Origin: Gerris lacustris
Lineage: Eukaryota; Arthropoda; Insecta; Hemiptera; Gerridae
DNA: 64,000 bases
Assembly (NCBI GenBank): GCA_951217055.1
Contig: OX578277.1
Location: 70,293,455 to 70,357,454 of the forward strand
Reading direction: 5' to 3'
Part shown: piece after piece, positions 1-10,328 of the stretch
Numbering within the stretch: position 1 is the stretch's first letter
How the letters are laid out: each line of letters opens with the position of its first letter
Program-made: the position numbers and the translations under genes
Notes under the pieces: model-generated
What the model saw: only the letters and a program-made list of their open reading frames with translations
What the model was told of the DNA's origin: nothing
Database searches by the model: none

Positions 1-663
1 TTTCTGTCATTATTTTCATTTAGGAGAGGGGTAAAAAGGAAATGTCAACGTAAGTGTGTGCGCGAAGAACTGTTAAAGAAATTACTTTTCAATCTCTGTC
101 AAAAAATATTTAGATTTATTTTTAGATATTAAGGCAATAATTAATAAATCACGCCTTACCGTGCCTAAACCTTTACTAACTTAATCATGACCACTTCTTT
201 AAAATTCTAAAATAAAATCTACTAGTGTATACGTAGTATAATAATTTCTAAATTATATTGATAACTGCCAATAGAGATTTTCTAAAATTTTATCCCTAAG
301 GGGAACATAAGGACAGAGTAAGAAAAGAAGGGGAATTGAGCCCAGACGGATCTTCAAAAGTTAGGAAGTTAATACTTGAGAAAGAGCTCTTATTTTGGAT
401 GTAAGTATGTATATTAATAAAAGATAATTCCAATTTCAACCAAGGGATGTAAAAAGACACGGGGAGGGGGGAGGGGGGGTACAGAAGGAAAATACCACTG
501 CTTTTCCTTTTTAAAAATTTAGTCGGAATGAATTACTAATTTGGGATAATAGCAAATTATCTTATCAAAGGGGAGGGATAGAATCTAGATATTCTCGCTT
601 TGTAAAATAATTTAAATGTTTCTTGATGGTAGTTTATAAATCCATTAAATTGAAAATAAAACA
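1..663. other. AT-rich DNA upstream of the Helitron-like end
   Basis: No ORF of note and no recognised protein. A G-rich patch lies at about 460-480. Part of this stretch may be the body of the Helitron-like element that ends at 693. Confidence 0.4.
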
Positions 664-693
664 CCCCGTAGCGAAGCACGGGTATTCAGCTAG
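664..693 (+). mobile_element. Helitron-like 3' terminus (hairpin plus CTAG)
   Basis: A GC-rich hairpin (CCCGT at 665-669 pairing with ACGGG at 678-682, with an inner GC/GC pair and a GAA loop) is followed eight bases later by CTAG, then T. Helitrons end in CTRR preceded by a short hairpin and insert before T, and insect Helitrons often carry wording very close to this. No 5' TC terminus or Rep/helicase coding could be placed, so the element's left end is unknown and may lie outside the window. Confidence 0.6.
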
Positions 694-702
694 TATTATA
701 TA

Positions 703-1200
703 TAGAAGGAGCATAGTATCGGAATCCTAAGCAATTACTGATAAGAGACTGAAGCCAACTTTTGCTGAGAGGTTGTGTCCTTAAGACCAGGCTGCCAACA
801 TAACAACACTCATTTTTTTCATTTAAACAGGAGAAGGTTGGCCATGCTTTAGTAACTATTCAAAGCCCGCTCACAAACATCAAGAAGAAAAACCCTCCCA
901 TTGGTTATTGTTTACGTTTACTCTGATGTCATTTTTTACAACTCGCCCAGCATGATACAATAAACATTATTTTTAGCATATTTCAAGCTAAAATAAGATA
1001 AAACACAAAAAAATATTTCAATAAACTTAACTGACTATCAATAATTATAATTTAATAAAAAATTAAATTAAAAAACCAAAGGCAAATAATTTTAGAGTTA
1101 TGACGTCACAAATTACAAAAATGAATTTTTAGAACGCGGATTAAGGGACACAACCAAAGTTGGCTTCAATGTCATCAGTGATCCTCCTTCTATATATATA
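703..1200. mobile_element. MITE-like element with long, imperfect terminal inverted repeats
   Basis: The left end (AGAAGGAGC..., then ACTGAAGCCAACTTT and GTTGTGTCC) is the reverse complement of the right end (GGACACAACC...AAAGTTGGCTTCA...GATCCTCCTTCT), giving inverted arms of about 80-90 bp with mismatches. Both ends abut TATATATA and a repeated TAGTATTAT, which could be the target. The interior has no coding capacity. It lies immediately after the Helitron-like end. Confidence 0.6.
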
Positions 1201-1249
1201 GTATTATTCTAAGGTCAAAATGGTTTTGATTTTAAAGTATCAATTTAGC

Positions 1250-1510
1250 AAAATTTAAAGACAAGCGCAGACGGTTACCATATATGGGCTACATTCGAAA
1301 AATTATTTAATCTTCTTTAAAATCAGATGAGTAATTTTAAAAATATAGGTGATGCCAATGAGCGCAGAAGATTGAAACTTATGAGACCAACAATGGCAGT
1401 TTTTACGTTTTATTGATTTGCAAAAATGTTGCGACACCACGATAGACGGGGAGACTAAGTGACAGACAAATTTTGACAGATTTAAAAATTAACTGCCAAC
1501 TAGTGGGGTA
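1250..1510 (-). repeat. R1 dispersed repeat, body fragment
   Basis: Reverse-strand copy of the R1 family. It carries the segments that recur at 7310-7580 and 54395-54720 (CAGACGGTT, ATCAGATGAGTA, AATATAGGTG, GACCAACAATGG). It is noncoding and decayed. Confidence 0.55.
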
Positions 1511-1587
1511 GATATCTTACTTGAAATGAATACGTTTTATGCATGCCAAATAAAATATTTTATTAACGTATTACTTTCAATTTTTTG

Positions 1588-1955
1588 CTTCCCAGCTTAC
1601 CAAGGTAAGCTATGTGATCCTTCTGAAGAACAACATTTTCGTATCTCCGATTTGAATCATTTCCAAGATAATCCGTTTTATACATTAGGGACATTTTCGC
1701 TATTGGTTTCTCTTCTATATATGCGCACAAAGCTTTTTTTTATAACGCTTATATCTTTAAAAGTACTTATCAGAAGTATACGCCATAAGTCGCGAGGAAT
1801 CTATGCGACGGACCTACAGGCAGACATGACCAAAAATATTCCCTAATGTATGAAACGGATTTCTGTCTTAAGAGTTTTTTTAAACTATGAAAAATGTACG
1901 CTCTTCAGCACGATCACATAGCTTTCGTTACCTTCGGTTAGCTCGGAAAAGTTGG
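1588..1955. repeat. R1 inverted pair (short foldback)
   Basis: A + strand R1 head (CCCAGCTTACCAAGGTAAGC, then TGTGATC and CTTCTGAAGAAC) faces a - strand R1 head (CTCTTCAGCACGATCACATAGC...ACCTTCGGTTAGCTCGG). Together they make an inverted repeat with a central spacer. The 106-codon ORF at 1526-1846 lies in this repeat and is not a gene. Confidence 0.6.
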
Positions 1956-2744
1956 ATGTGATACATTTATAAAATATTTTAGCTTGTATGCATTATGCAA
2001 CTATTATTTGTATGATATATGGGAGTTTTCTATGTTAGAGAAGGAGGCAGTATGTCGGGTTCCAGTGGGTATGTCCAAATGACATGACCATCCATCATTT
2101 ATGTTCTGCTTCAACCAGTGTTTCATATTGTTAAATCATCCCACCATTTATATAAAAAAGCATTGGGTTTTTGTTAAATTGAGCTTAAGATCGACTAAGA
2201 AGTGACGGCACTCGGGAAAAACTTGAAACTTTCCTTCGTTTATAATCGGAATTAGTCGTTTATACTAGTCTGGGACTAATTTTTTTTTACTTTCTAATTG
2301 ACATCTCTCCACGACCATTAATTATAATAAGCAAATAGTATTAGCGATTCCTAATGTTTTTTTTCTATTTTATTAAAAACTGACTACACATGACACAAAA
2401 ACAACCACGCGCACTTCTCAGATTGCTACCTCTTCTTGGTCGACCTTTAGTTATTAAATATGAAGTATCCGTTTTGATATATGTACTTTGTTTGACGGTA
2501 TAAATTTGGAAATTTCATAGCGATTGCTGATTTTGAAGAGGGCCAAATATAGATTATAAGATTTGTCCCTTACAAGGGTGTTGTGGTGTGGGCCTCTACA
2601 AAGTTTCAACTTCGCTTCGGTGATATAACTGCTGTTTGAAATTAAATGTTAAATGAAATTATATAACCTCCATTACCTGTTACTGATAGTGTTTGTTTGT
2701 TGTGTTTGATTTTGTACTTGTCACTTGTCATATTTATCAGACAT
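1956..2744. other. AT-rich DNA, no feature recognised
   Basis: No supported coding or RNA feature and no clear copy of the other repeat families. Confidence 0.4.
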
Positions 2745-3291
2745 TTTTACTTTTCCTCGTTTTCTCCGAAGGTATATAGGAAAAGTATTGTTTTCACCCA
2801 AAAAGTCCGAAACCGAGATTTCATCGGAAATATCCGTTTTGGATGTTTTTAAGACGATTTGAGTGGTTTTTAGCTGGATGACAGTCTGTCTGTACGTGTG
2901 TGCGTCTATCTGTGTTACGCATAACTCCCACAGCTTTTAAGCTAGAGAGTGTAAACTTTGTACAAAAATCAGTCCTTACACATAGATGGCCCGTAAAATC
3001 AACATTTTCCGCCATCTTAAACCCAGTTTGCTAAGTCAGTAAACATTTTACAAAATAGAAAAGTGGGCCGATCGAGTTAAAAGTTGGCATGAATGTACCT
3101 CTCTTTATGACAAACAAATTTCATTTTGATATTGGCCGCCATTTTGAAGTTATCGATTTTTTAATTTTGAAACTTCGACGTTTAATAATACTGAAAGTAA
3201 AAATACGTTTTTGACGTATAGTTTAATAAAAACGTTTAATAAAACCTGATGAAATTCCATTGATTAGTTTAAAAGTTATAAGCGAACATAA
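2745..3291 (-). repeat. R3 dispersed repeat, right part of a split copy
   Basis: Reverse complement of the R3 copy at about 26500-27001. Shared landmarks are the CTTTTCCTCG tail, AAACCGAGATTTC, a CGATTTGAGTGGTTTTTAGC block, the AACTTTGTACAAAAATCAGT segment and GGCCGCCATTTTGAAGTTAT. The copy is interrupted at 3292 by a foldback element and resumes at 4717. The 64-codon reverse ORF here is repeat sequence. Confidence 0.75.
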
Positions 3292-4716
3292 TAGTCCAGT
3301 CGACAAGTACATTTTACCTAGCAAAAGGTCATAAAAACTTTTTTTTTTTTATTGTAGACATTAGTTAAAAACCCAAGTTTTCGACATCCTAGACTCTGTG
3401 CTAACCCAGAGGGGGGCCAAAATACGCGAAATTTTAGTGTTTCTTTTAGTTTTTTCTTTATAACTCTTTACCTATATAGGACCTATAGGTAGACTCCTGA
3501 AAAAAAAGTGATCGTATCTTTCTTGTAGAACACTAAATTTGCAAAAAAATTTATATACCACATTTTTTCCTAAACCCTATACTTTCCTAAGTATAGAGCT
3601 TCAAAGATGCAATATTTTTTTGAAAATATCAAAACTAACATCTTTTCTGATGACGAAAGGGGTCTATTTGTGTTATCCCACCCCTCCCAGTTAGATATTT
3701 TGGGTATATTCTACCTGTGGAAGTACAAATAACCACCACTAACTACAACTAGTAACCAATACTAACCGCCACCTACCTACAATAAACTAAATTTTCGGGA
3801 TTTTTTGTTTATCCTTTCTTGTAGTTTTAGAGCACTAAATTGGGAACTATTTTTATATGTAACATTTTTTTCTAAACCCTATACTTTCCGAAATATAGAG
3901 CTTCAAAGGTGCAATATTTTTTTTTAATATCTGCAAAACCCAAGTTGCGGAGGTTAGTGGTGGTTATTATTTGTACTTCCATAGGTAGGATATACCCAAA
4001 AAATCACTGTGTGGGGGAGGGATATACAAACATAGACCCCTTTCGTCCTCAGAAAAGATGTTATTTTTGATATTTTCAAAAAAATATTGCATCTTTGAAG
4101 CTCTATATTTCGAAAAATAAGGTTTTAGAAACAAATGTGAAATATAAAAATTGGTCCAAATTTAGTGCTCTACAAGAAAGGATGAACAAAAAACCCCGAA
4201 AATTTAGTTTATTGTTGGTTAGTTGTGGTTAGTATTGGTTACTAGTGGTTAGTAGTTGTGGTTAGTGGAGGTTATTTGTACTTCCATAGGTAGAATATAC
4301 CCAAAATATCTAACTGGGAGGGGTGGGATAACACAAATAGACCAATTTCGTCCTCAGAAAAGATGTTAGTTTTGATATTTTCAAAAAAATGTTGCATCTT
4401 TGAAGCTCTATATTTAGGAAAGTATAGGGTTTAGGAAAAAATGTGGTATATAAAAACTGTTGCAAATTTAGTGCTCTACAAGAAAGATACAATCACTTTT
4501 TTTCAGGACATATAGGTAAAGAGTTATAAAGAAAAAACTAGAAGAAACACTAAAATTTCGCGTATTTTGGCCCCCCTCTGGGTTAGCTCAGGGTCTAGGA
4601 GGTCGAAAACTTGGGTTTTTAACTAATGTCTAGGTACATACAATAAAAAAAAGAAAAAAGTTTTTATGACCTTTTGCAAGGTAGACCCTTATTTTTAATA
4701 CCTGTCGACTGGACTA
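3292..4716. mobile_element. FA foldback element with TAGTCCAGT ends, inserted in R3
   Basis: The element starts TAGTCCAGTCGACA and ends TGTCGACTGGACTA. Its two halves are near-complete reverse complements over about 500 bp per arm. Each arm contains a block (about 3500-3640) that recurs as a second copy nearer the centre (about 3815-3930), and the same order appears inverted at about 4060-4190 and 4350-4490, so the foldback has an internal duplication. A TAA duplication flanks it (3289-3291 and 4717-4719). Removing the element restores an intact R3 sequence like that at 26460-26480 and 28525-28545. There is no coding capacity. The 3-bp target duplication recalls PIF/Harbinger-type transposition, but no transposase is present. 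Confidence 0.82.
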
Positions 4717-4880
4717 TAATTATTAATTAGTGCGATACTTAAGTTTGTTTACATCAAAATTCAAATAATTAAATAAAAATAATGTATAATTCTTTTTTGG
4801 AAAATGATATTGTACTGGAGAGGCCATTTTAGTGGCCTCTGAAGAGAGGAAAAGTTCCCCGTACCCGATTTTTTTATTTA
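4717..4880 (-). repeat. R3 dispersed repeat, left part of the split copy
   Basis: Continuation of the R3 copy beyond the foldback. It includes the R3 hairpin of an AGAGGCCA arm, a short loop and TGGCCTCT (about 4824-4845), then AAAAGTTCCCCGTACCCGAT, the reverse complement of the R3 start at 26280. Beyond it, 4875-4925 repeats at 24673-24722. Confidence 0.7.
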
Positions 4881-5049
4881 TTGACTAATACTAATAATTT
4901 GGTAAAAATAATAACTGATTATTGTATGGTCCTCAAAAATACTTAATCTGTACTAGTTTCAGCTTTTTAGGTAGGTGGGAAGTAGGGCAAATTTAAGTTA
5001 CAAAATTTGAACATGTAAAGTTAATTAAAAGAGTGTATTAAAACAAAAT

Positions 5050-5200
5050 AATTTTGACAGATTTAAAGAAAGGATGGACACATTTAAATAAATTAAACAG
5101 TATTGAGTAATAAAAGCAAAACATCATTCAAGTACATGGTAGGACTCGAAGACGTTATGTGCCACTCTAATTGGCAGACTTGTATTTTCTTGTTTGGATC
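5050..5200 (+). repeat. R6 short repeat
   Basis: Contains the recurrent wording GTACATGGTAGGACTCGAAG followed by GTGCCACTCTAATTGGCAG, also seen at 8494-8545, 34600-34645 and, split by a mariner-like element, at 53800-53810/54351-54395. Function is unknown. Confidence 0.5.
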
Positions 5201-6135
5201 CTTGGCTGTAACAATTTTTATCTACCTCATATACTACATCTAAAACTTTCTGGAATTGTATTGTTTATTGAGCATTGTATGAAATTATCAATAATGTCTT
5301 TTTTGAGGAATTATTTGTAAAATTAATCTTTATTAGGTCTAATCAGTGATTTTAATTAATTAACTCATTTACTGTTGTTTTCTAACTTGTGGAAAACCCA
5401 TAAGGTTTAATATCTTCTGGTAGGGTTTCACCTTTACAGGAAAGACGACGTTATCATAGACATCAGTGGGAAAGTGTTTAGATCAAGATAGAGCTTATTG
5501 CATTGTCGATGGGAAGGCCACGGTTGCCCAAGGGTGCGTGCTTGTTTCACAGTTACCCCAGGCCTACACATAGCCCCAGCTGTGGATTCGTACACCTCTG
5601 TGTCCCTTTCCATTATAGACTCTATGACGCCTGGACTAATCAATACTAAACATATAACCATTTTTTTTATGATAAATCTTGCAATAACCGATTATTTATT
5701 TAATACCCCTCTATTTCCCTCAAAATTACCTCTATCGCTTTTTTTATAAATTTTTATCTATTTTCAAAAATTCTTTATTTTACTAATGTAATTTATATAA
5801 AGACACTCTTTTCTTTAATTTGACTTAAATAAGTTTTTTTATACTTGGATGGTGATGGTAAAAATATGACCTAAAGTACATCAGTTTTTTTGCGAAGCAA
5901 TGTTTTTTTTTAACAAAATATAGTATTATTACAAACATTGTTGTAGGCTCAGCACACAAAGAGTAGGATTGACATAAGAATGGATTTGTCTTTTCTATTA
6001 ATTTATTATTGGTTTTATCCTGATAGGCAGATATTAGTTTAGACATCAAAAGCCGATAATAACTATCACTATCAGTCATAACATGTTTATTATTGAAGTT
6101 GTGTTAATCAATAAAGTGAAAAAAAAAAATATATA
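5201..6135. other. AT-rich DNA; no gene recognised
   Basis: Overlapping ORFs on both strands near 5434-5749 coincide with a patch of higher GC (5500-5640), but neither translation resembles a known protein and they are complementary to each other. The 84-codon reverse ORF at 5825-6079 is also unrecognised. Confidence 0.35.
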
Positions 6136-7270
6136 CAGGGTGACTGGCGATATATGTGAAAAAATGATGTAGGTTGTTCTACGCCTCAAGGGCTACAAAA
6201 AACACTATATAAGCCATGGGTCAAATCTTAACCGTTCTCCCACAAAATCAAATTTCATGGTTTTTTTAAGATTACATACCTTTGCTCATAAAAATGCTTA
6301 TTGCTCCAAAAGTATAAAAGCTAGAATAAAATGTTTGGCACCGTTGTAAAGCTGACAAACTTTCTTATTATAAAAAAAATGTTATTTTAATTTTCATGCC
6401 TTCAAATTATATGACAAAAATTTTATATAAATTTTATTTTTAAGAAAATTTTTTTAAAAAATATTTCTTTTGAGATCCCATATCTTGGTAAAGAACCGAG
6501 CTCAAACTTTTCGGACTTCAGGAAAAACTTCCTTATTGACTATCGTTTCGATCAATATTAATATTATTACCCATTCACACGGCGGAATTTTTAGTAAAGT
6601 TCGTTGAAAGTGAAAATGAAACATGTTAATTCTTGCTATTGTTGACACAAAGATGAGTATACTAAACCAACCTTGCTTGTTTTTTAGGGTTTCGAGGTCT
6701 TCCTAGAAACCTGTAAGTCAAGAATTGCAACAATAACCACGTTTCTTTTTTACTTTCAGCGAAGTTTAATAAAAATTCCGCCCAATGAATGGGTAATAAT
6801 ATTAATATCGATCGAAACGTTAGTAAATAAGGAAGTTTTTCCTGAAGTCCGAAAAGTTTATGCTCGGTTCTTTACCAAGTTATAGAACCACAAAGCAATT
6901 GATTTTTTAATTTGTTTCTTAAATATAAAGTTTGTATATTGAATATCGTAATTTTCTTTTGACATGTAATTTGAGGGCGGGAAAATTAAAATTACGCTTT
7001 TTTTCTTATTGGAAAATTTTCAGCTTTACAACAATACCAAACATTTTGTTCTAGCTTTTATACTTTTTTACTTTTTACTTTACTTTTTTTTTATTACTTG
7101 GAGAATAAGTGTTTTTATAAGAAATGGTATGTGATCTTAAAAAAATCATAAAATTTGACCTTGCTGGAAATCGGTTAAGATTTGACCCATAGTTTATATA
7201 GCGTTGTTTGTTGCCCATAAGACGTAGAACAACCTACTTCATTTTTTCACATATATCGCCAGTCACCCTG
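6136..7270. mobile_element. FB foldback element with CAGGGTGACTGGCG ends
   Basis: The ends CAGGGTGACTGGCGATATAT and ATATATCGCCAGTCACCCTG are exact inverted repeats. The arms continue as imperfect reverse complements for about 500 bp each, with a loop near 6650-6715. The loop contains AGGGTTTC and AGAAACCT arms, a small hairpin also found at 58739-58763. TATATA lies on both sides, so a TA target is likely. The CAGGGTG-type end fits Tc1/mariner-like termini, but no transposase is encoded. Confidence 0.8.
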
Positions 7271-7309
7271 TATATAAATAAAAAGATATCAGGGAACATT
7301 TATAGTCTC

Positions 7310-7580
7310 GTATCTGCCTATCGTTCGGACTTTCCGACATTTATGCAAACCAACATATTCTAAAAACTACTCGTCCCATATAATGAAATTTAGATGATAG
7401 GTCATAATTTTTCATTAGCCCATTATTGGTCCCATATTTTTTATTCTTCTGCACCTATTGGTTTCTCTTCCTAATGCGCAGATGTTTTTTTTATTAATAC
7501 TTGTATCTTAAAAAAATATTCATCCGACTTTTAATCAATTTGAATAGTTTGTCGAAAGAAGCTCACTATTAGCTTCAACC
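7310..7580 (+). repeat. R1 dispersed repeat, body fragment
   Basis: Reads through R1 landmarks: ATCAGGGAACATTT, the CAACATATTCTAAAAACTAC block, ACTCGTCCCAT, TAGCCCATTATTGGTCCCAT, TTGTCGAAAGAAGC and CCGTCTGCTATC. Noncoding. Confidence 0.6.
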
Positions 7581-7954
7581 GTCTGCTATCCCAAACCAAA
7601 CCAAACAATTTTGACTGATTTAAAAATAAAAAAAAACATCTGATAAATCTAACGATACCCCCTTATACATATAGATACTGTTACTGGAGGCCAATTCTAT
7701 AACTTTGAAACCTCCCCTTTCATGTGGTTATATATCAAAAAGTTGTTATGAAGATGCGCGCGCAACCTTTTAACGTGAATCTGTAACTTTGTCTGTTCTT
7801 ATATAAAGAGAAAGTTGATATATAAAGTTTTATATATATATATATATCCACTTAAAATTGTTGTTGATATAATTCGTCAGGTTATGTTTTTATTTATATC
7901 AAACGAAGTTAATATTAAAACAAAGTAGCGCCATTATTGTTTTCATTCTCGTTT

Positions 7955-8086
7955 TTGCTTCCGAGCTTACCGAAGGTAACGGAAGCATTGTGTTCACTTT
8001 TGAGAACGAAAAACTTTTATGCCTCCGATTTGAAAAATTCCAAAACAGAAATCCGTTTCAGACATCAGGGAACATTTTTGGTTCCG

Positions 8087-8126
<40 letters not shown>

Positions 8127-8428
8127 GGTCTGTGTGTCCGCGAATTATGAAACGTGCGACGATAACTTGAGTAAATGTCGACCTATTTTGATGAAATTTG
8201 GTAGACATGTTCATTTTACCAATGCCCAGGACGAGTTCGTTGGACAACTTTATCCGTCCAAGCGTTCACGAGCAACTTTTGCGTAAACGAAAACTTCAAA
8301 TTTAAAATTGGAATTTTAGGTCGGGAAAAAATCTAACTTCATCTATTCTATGAGACAAACATTTTTTTCAAATACAATTTTTTAGTAAAACCAACAGCGA
8401 CACCGTTATGAAGTGTTAAAGATCGCTA
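7955..8428 (+). repeat. R1 head joined to R5 body at a CTGT tract
   Basis: 7957-8086 is a typical R1 head, opening with a near-palindrome (CTTCCGAGCTTACCGAAGG, then TAACGGAAG). After the (CTGT)n tract at 8087-8126 the sequence switches to the body of R5 as seen at 35457-35760, with shared landmarks AACTTGAGTAAA, GAGTTCGTTGGACA, TCCGTCCAAGCGTTC and AAACCAACAGCGACACCG. The copy is therefore a chimera whose switch point is the microsatellite. Several overlapping ORFs here are repeat artefacts. Confidence 0.65.
8087..8126 (+). repeat. (CTGT)n microsatellite
   Basis: About ten tandem tetranucleotides with one variant (CGGT) near the end. It forms the joint between R1-type and R5-type sequence. 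Confidence 0.9.
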
Positions 8429-8479
8429 AAATTATTAATAGTTTTTACACAATAAACAATATAACAATAATTTTAATGT

Positions 8480-8880
8480 AAATTTAACAATAAAGTACAT
8501 GATAGGATGAGAGGAAGCTATGTGCCACACTAATTGGCAGTCTATTTTGGACTGCAACAATAGAAACACATATAAAAAAAAAAATAGCCAAGGGCAAAAC
8601 ACAGGTTGAGGACAAAAAACTAGACAGGAAAACTAAATACATAAGGGAAGTTAAGGATAAGCGCAAGCACAGGAAGGGCAATAAACAAACACAGGGACTA
8701 CAACAAAATGGCCACCACCTAGCCACCGCTTCCCGGCGTAGTTCCATATTGTCCACAAATAGGGCATGCATCCACTTACAGATTCACTACATTATATAAC
8801 AACAATTTGATAAATATCCAAGTTTGATATAAGTCAAATTTTTTATATATGTCAAAAAAGTTACAGAATCAGCCTCCTGT
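8480..8880. repeat. R6 repeat copy and adjoining sequence
   Basis: 8491-8545 carries the R6 core with GTACATGATAGGATG and GTGCCACACTAATTGGCAG. This copy is uninterrupted and serves as the empty site for the mariner-like insertion at 53810. The 95-codon reverse ORF at 8484-8771 overlaps it and is unrecognised, with hydrophobic stretches only. Confidence 0.45.
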
Positions 8881-8929
8881 ATTCAAGGCCCATAGTAATT
8901 TGATTTATTTAGTTTTATCAGGTGTTTTT

Positions 8930-9300
8930 TTTTTACTTATAGGAAGTGCGAAAAGAAACCTTTATAACGGCTCTGTCTGTCTGTCCGTTGGCATGTTTCA
9001 ATTCATAAACTACTATATCTAGGAACTCGACGTGCGCGAAATTCGGCACACAGGTGCATTTCGGTATTTGTGACAACAGTACACTTTTTGGAGTTTTCTC
9101 ACTTATTTTCAAGATGGCGGCTAATATGGCGGGTGACTAAATAAAATTTTTTAGTCACCATGACTTGTTATTCATCTATTTAAAGTGTAAAAAAAGATTA
9201 TGCAACTATTAAAACTTTACACTTGATAATTTTAACTTAATCGTACAGAAACCGGCGATTATCGCCTCACGTACTTACGTGAAGCGCGCCTTACTTGTTT
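8930..9300 (+). repeat. Dispersed repeat shared with 53085-53350
   Basis: Shares AAATTCGGCACACAGGTGCA, CAAGATGGCGGCTAATATGG and GGGTGACTAAAT with the copy near 53225-53340. Noncoding. Confidence 0.5.
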
Positions 9301-9309
9301 GTTTTTGAT

Positions 9310-9505
9310 GTTTAGCAAAATCAGATTTATTTTTATCAATATCTCAGAAACTAGATGATTATCAGGAAAACGACTGTAAAGATACAACATTCGTATTTAA
9401 ATAGACTACATTTTAGAAATCTCCTCGCGGCTGACTGCTGACAGACATTGTTTGAAAGCCTTTTTTCGGGCTCAGGGGACCTCAAGACGTGTAAGTTCAT
9501 AAACT
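9310..9505 (-). repeat. R4 repeat fragment (reverse strand)
   Basis: Carries R4 landmarks in reverse: ATATCTCAGAAACTAGATGA, GGAAAACGACTG, TAAATAGACTACATTTTAGA, the CTGACAGACATT block and GGGCTCAGGGGACCTCAA. The tRNA-like core is absent from this copy. Confidence 0.55.
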
Positions 9506-10245
9506 AACTATCAAAATTACCTTAACGCAAAAACATCAACATACTGAAACGTATATGACTGCTTTGTAGAAAAATTGTTTTTCTTTAGAATTGTTATTGG
9601 CAGAGGAAGCTAAATTTACTTACTCTAGCGATTGGTTTTACTCATTGAACTACTTCCTATCACATTGTTATTTTACTACAGTTACCTTTATAAAGTTTTA
9701 TAAATATACTTTAGCTATTAAGATAAACAAAAAAAATAAAATAAATGAAATAAAATAAAATAAAAAAAGTGTAAAAACTAAATGTATATAGTCATTATCA
9801 TTACTATAAATAACTAAAACTATAAAAACTAAAATAATATATAATAATATAAATATATAATTAAAACTAAAATAAATATATAATTATGTAAAATAACTAA
9901 TTAATCTTTTTAAAATAATTATTGTTGTACAATGTAATATACTTAACAAACTGTGTAAACTCTCTCTCCACAGCTCAGGACTCCATGTTCTCTAGTGGAG
10001 AGATAACCTAATGTAGTATTAAATTGTTAAATCAGCAAAAAAGATAACTCGATGTAATGAAATATTATTATGTATTAATACCTATGTTGTATTTTTTCTT
10101 ATTCAATAAAGGTAAATTAAATCCAAAAAAAAAAAAGTAATTACTTCATTTTAAACTTTATTCAATTCAATTGTTTTTAGCATTGTTTAAGATAAAAAAA
10201 CCTCTTTACATATTACAGGCCCTACAATTACCCTATGTATATATT

Positions 10246-10253
<8 letters not shown>
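9506..10253. other. A-rich simple DNA, no gene
   Basis: Dominated by AAATA/AAATAA-type low-complexity sequence at 9720-9900. No supported feature. Confidence 0.5.

Positions 10254-10325
<72 letters not shown>
10254..10325. repeat. (TA)n microsatellite
   Basis: Uninterrupted TA dinucleotides for about 70 bp, with further short TA runs just upstream. Confidence 0.95.
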
Positions 10326-10328
<3 letters not shown>

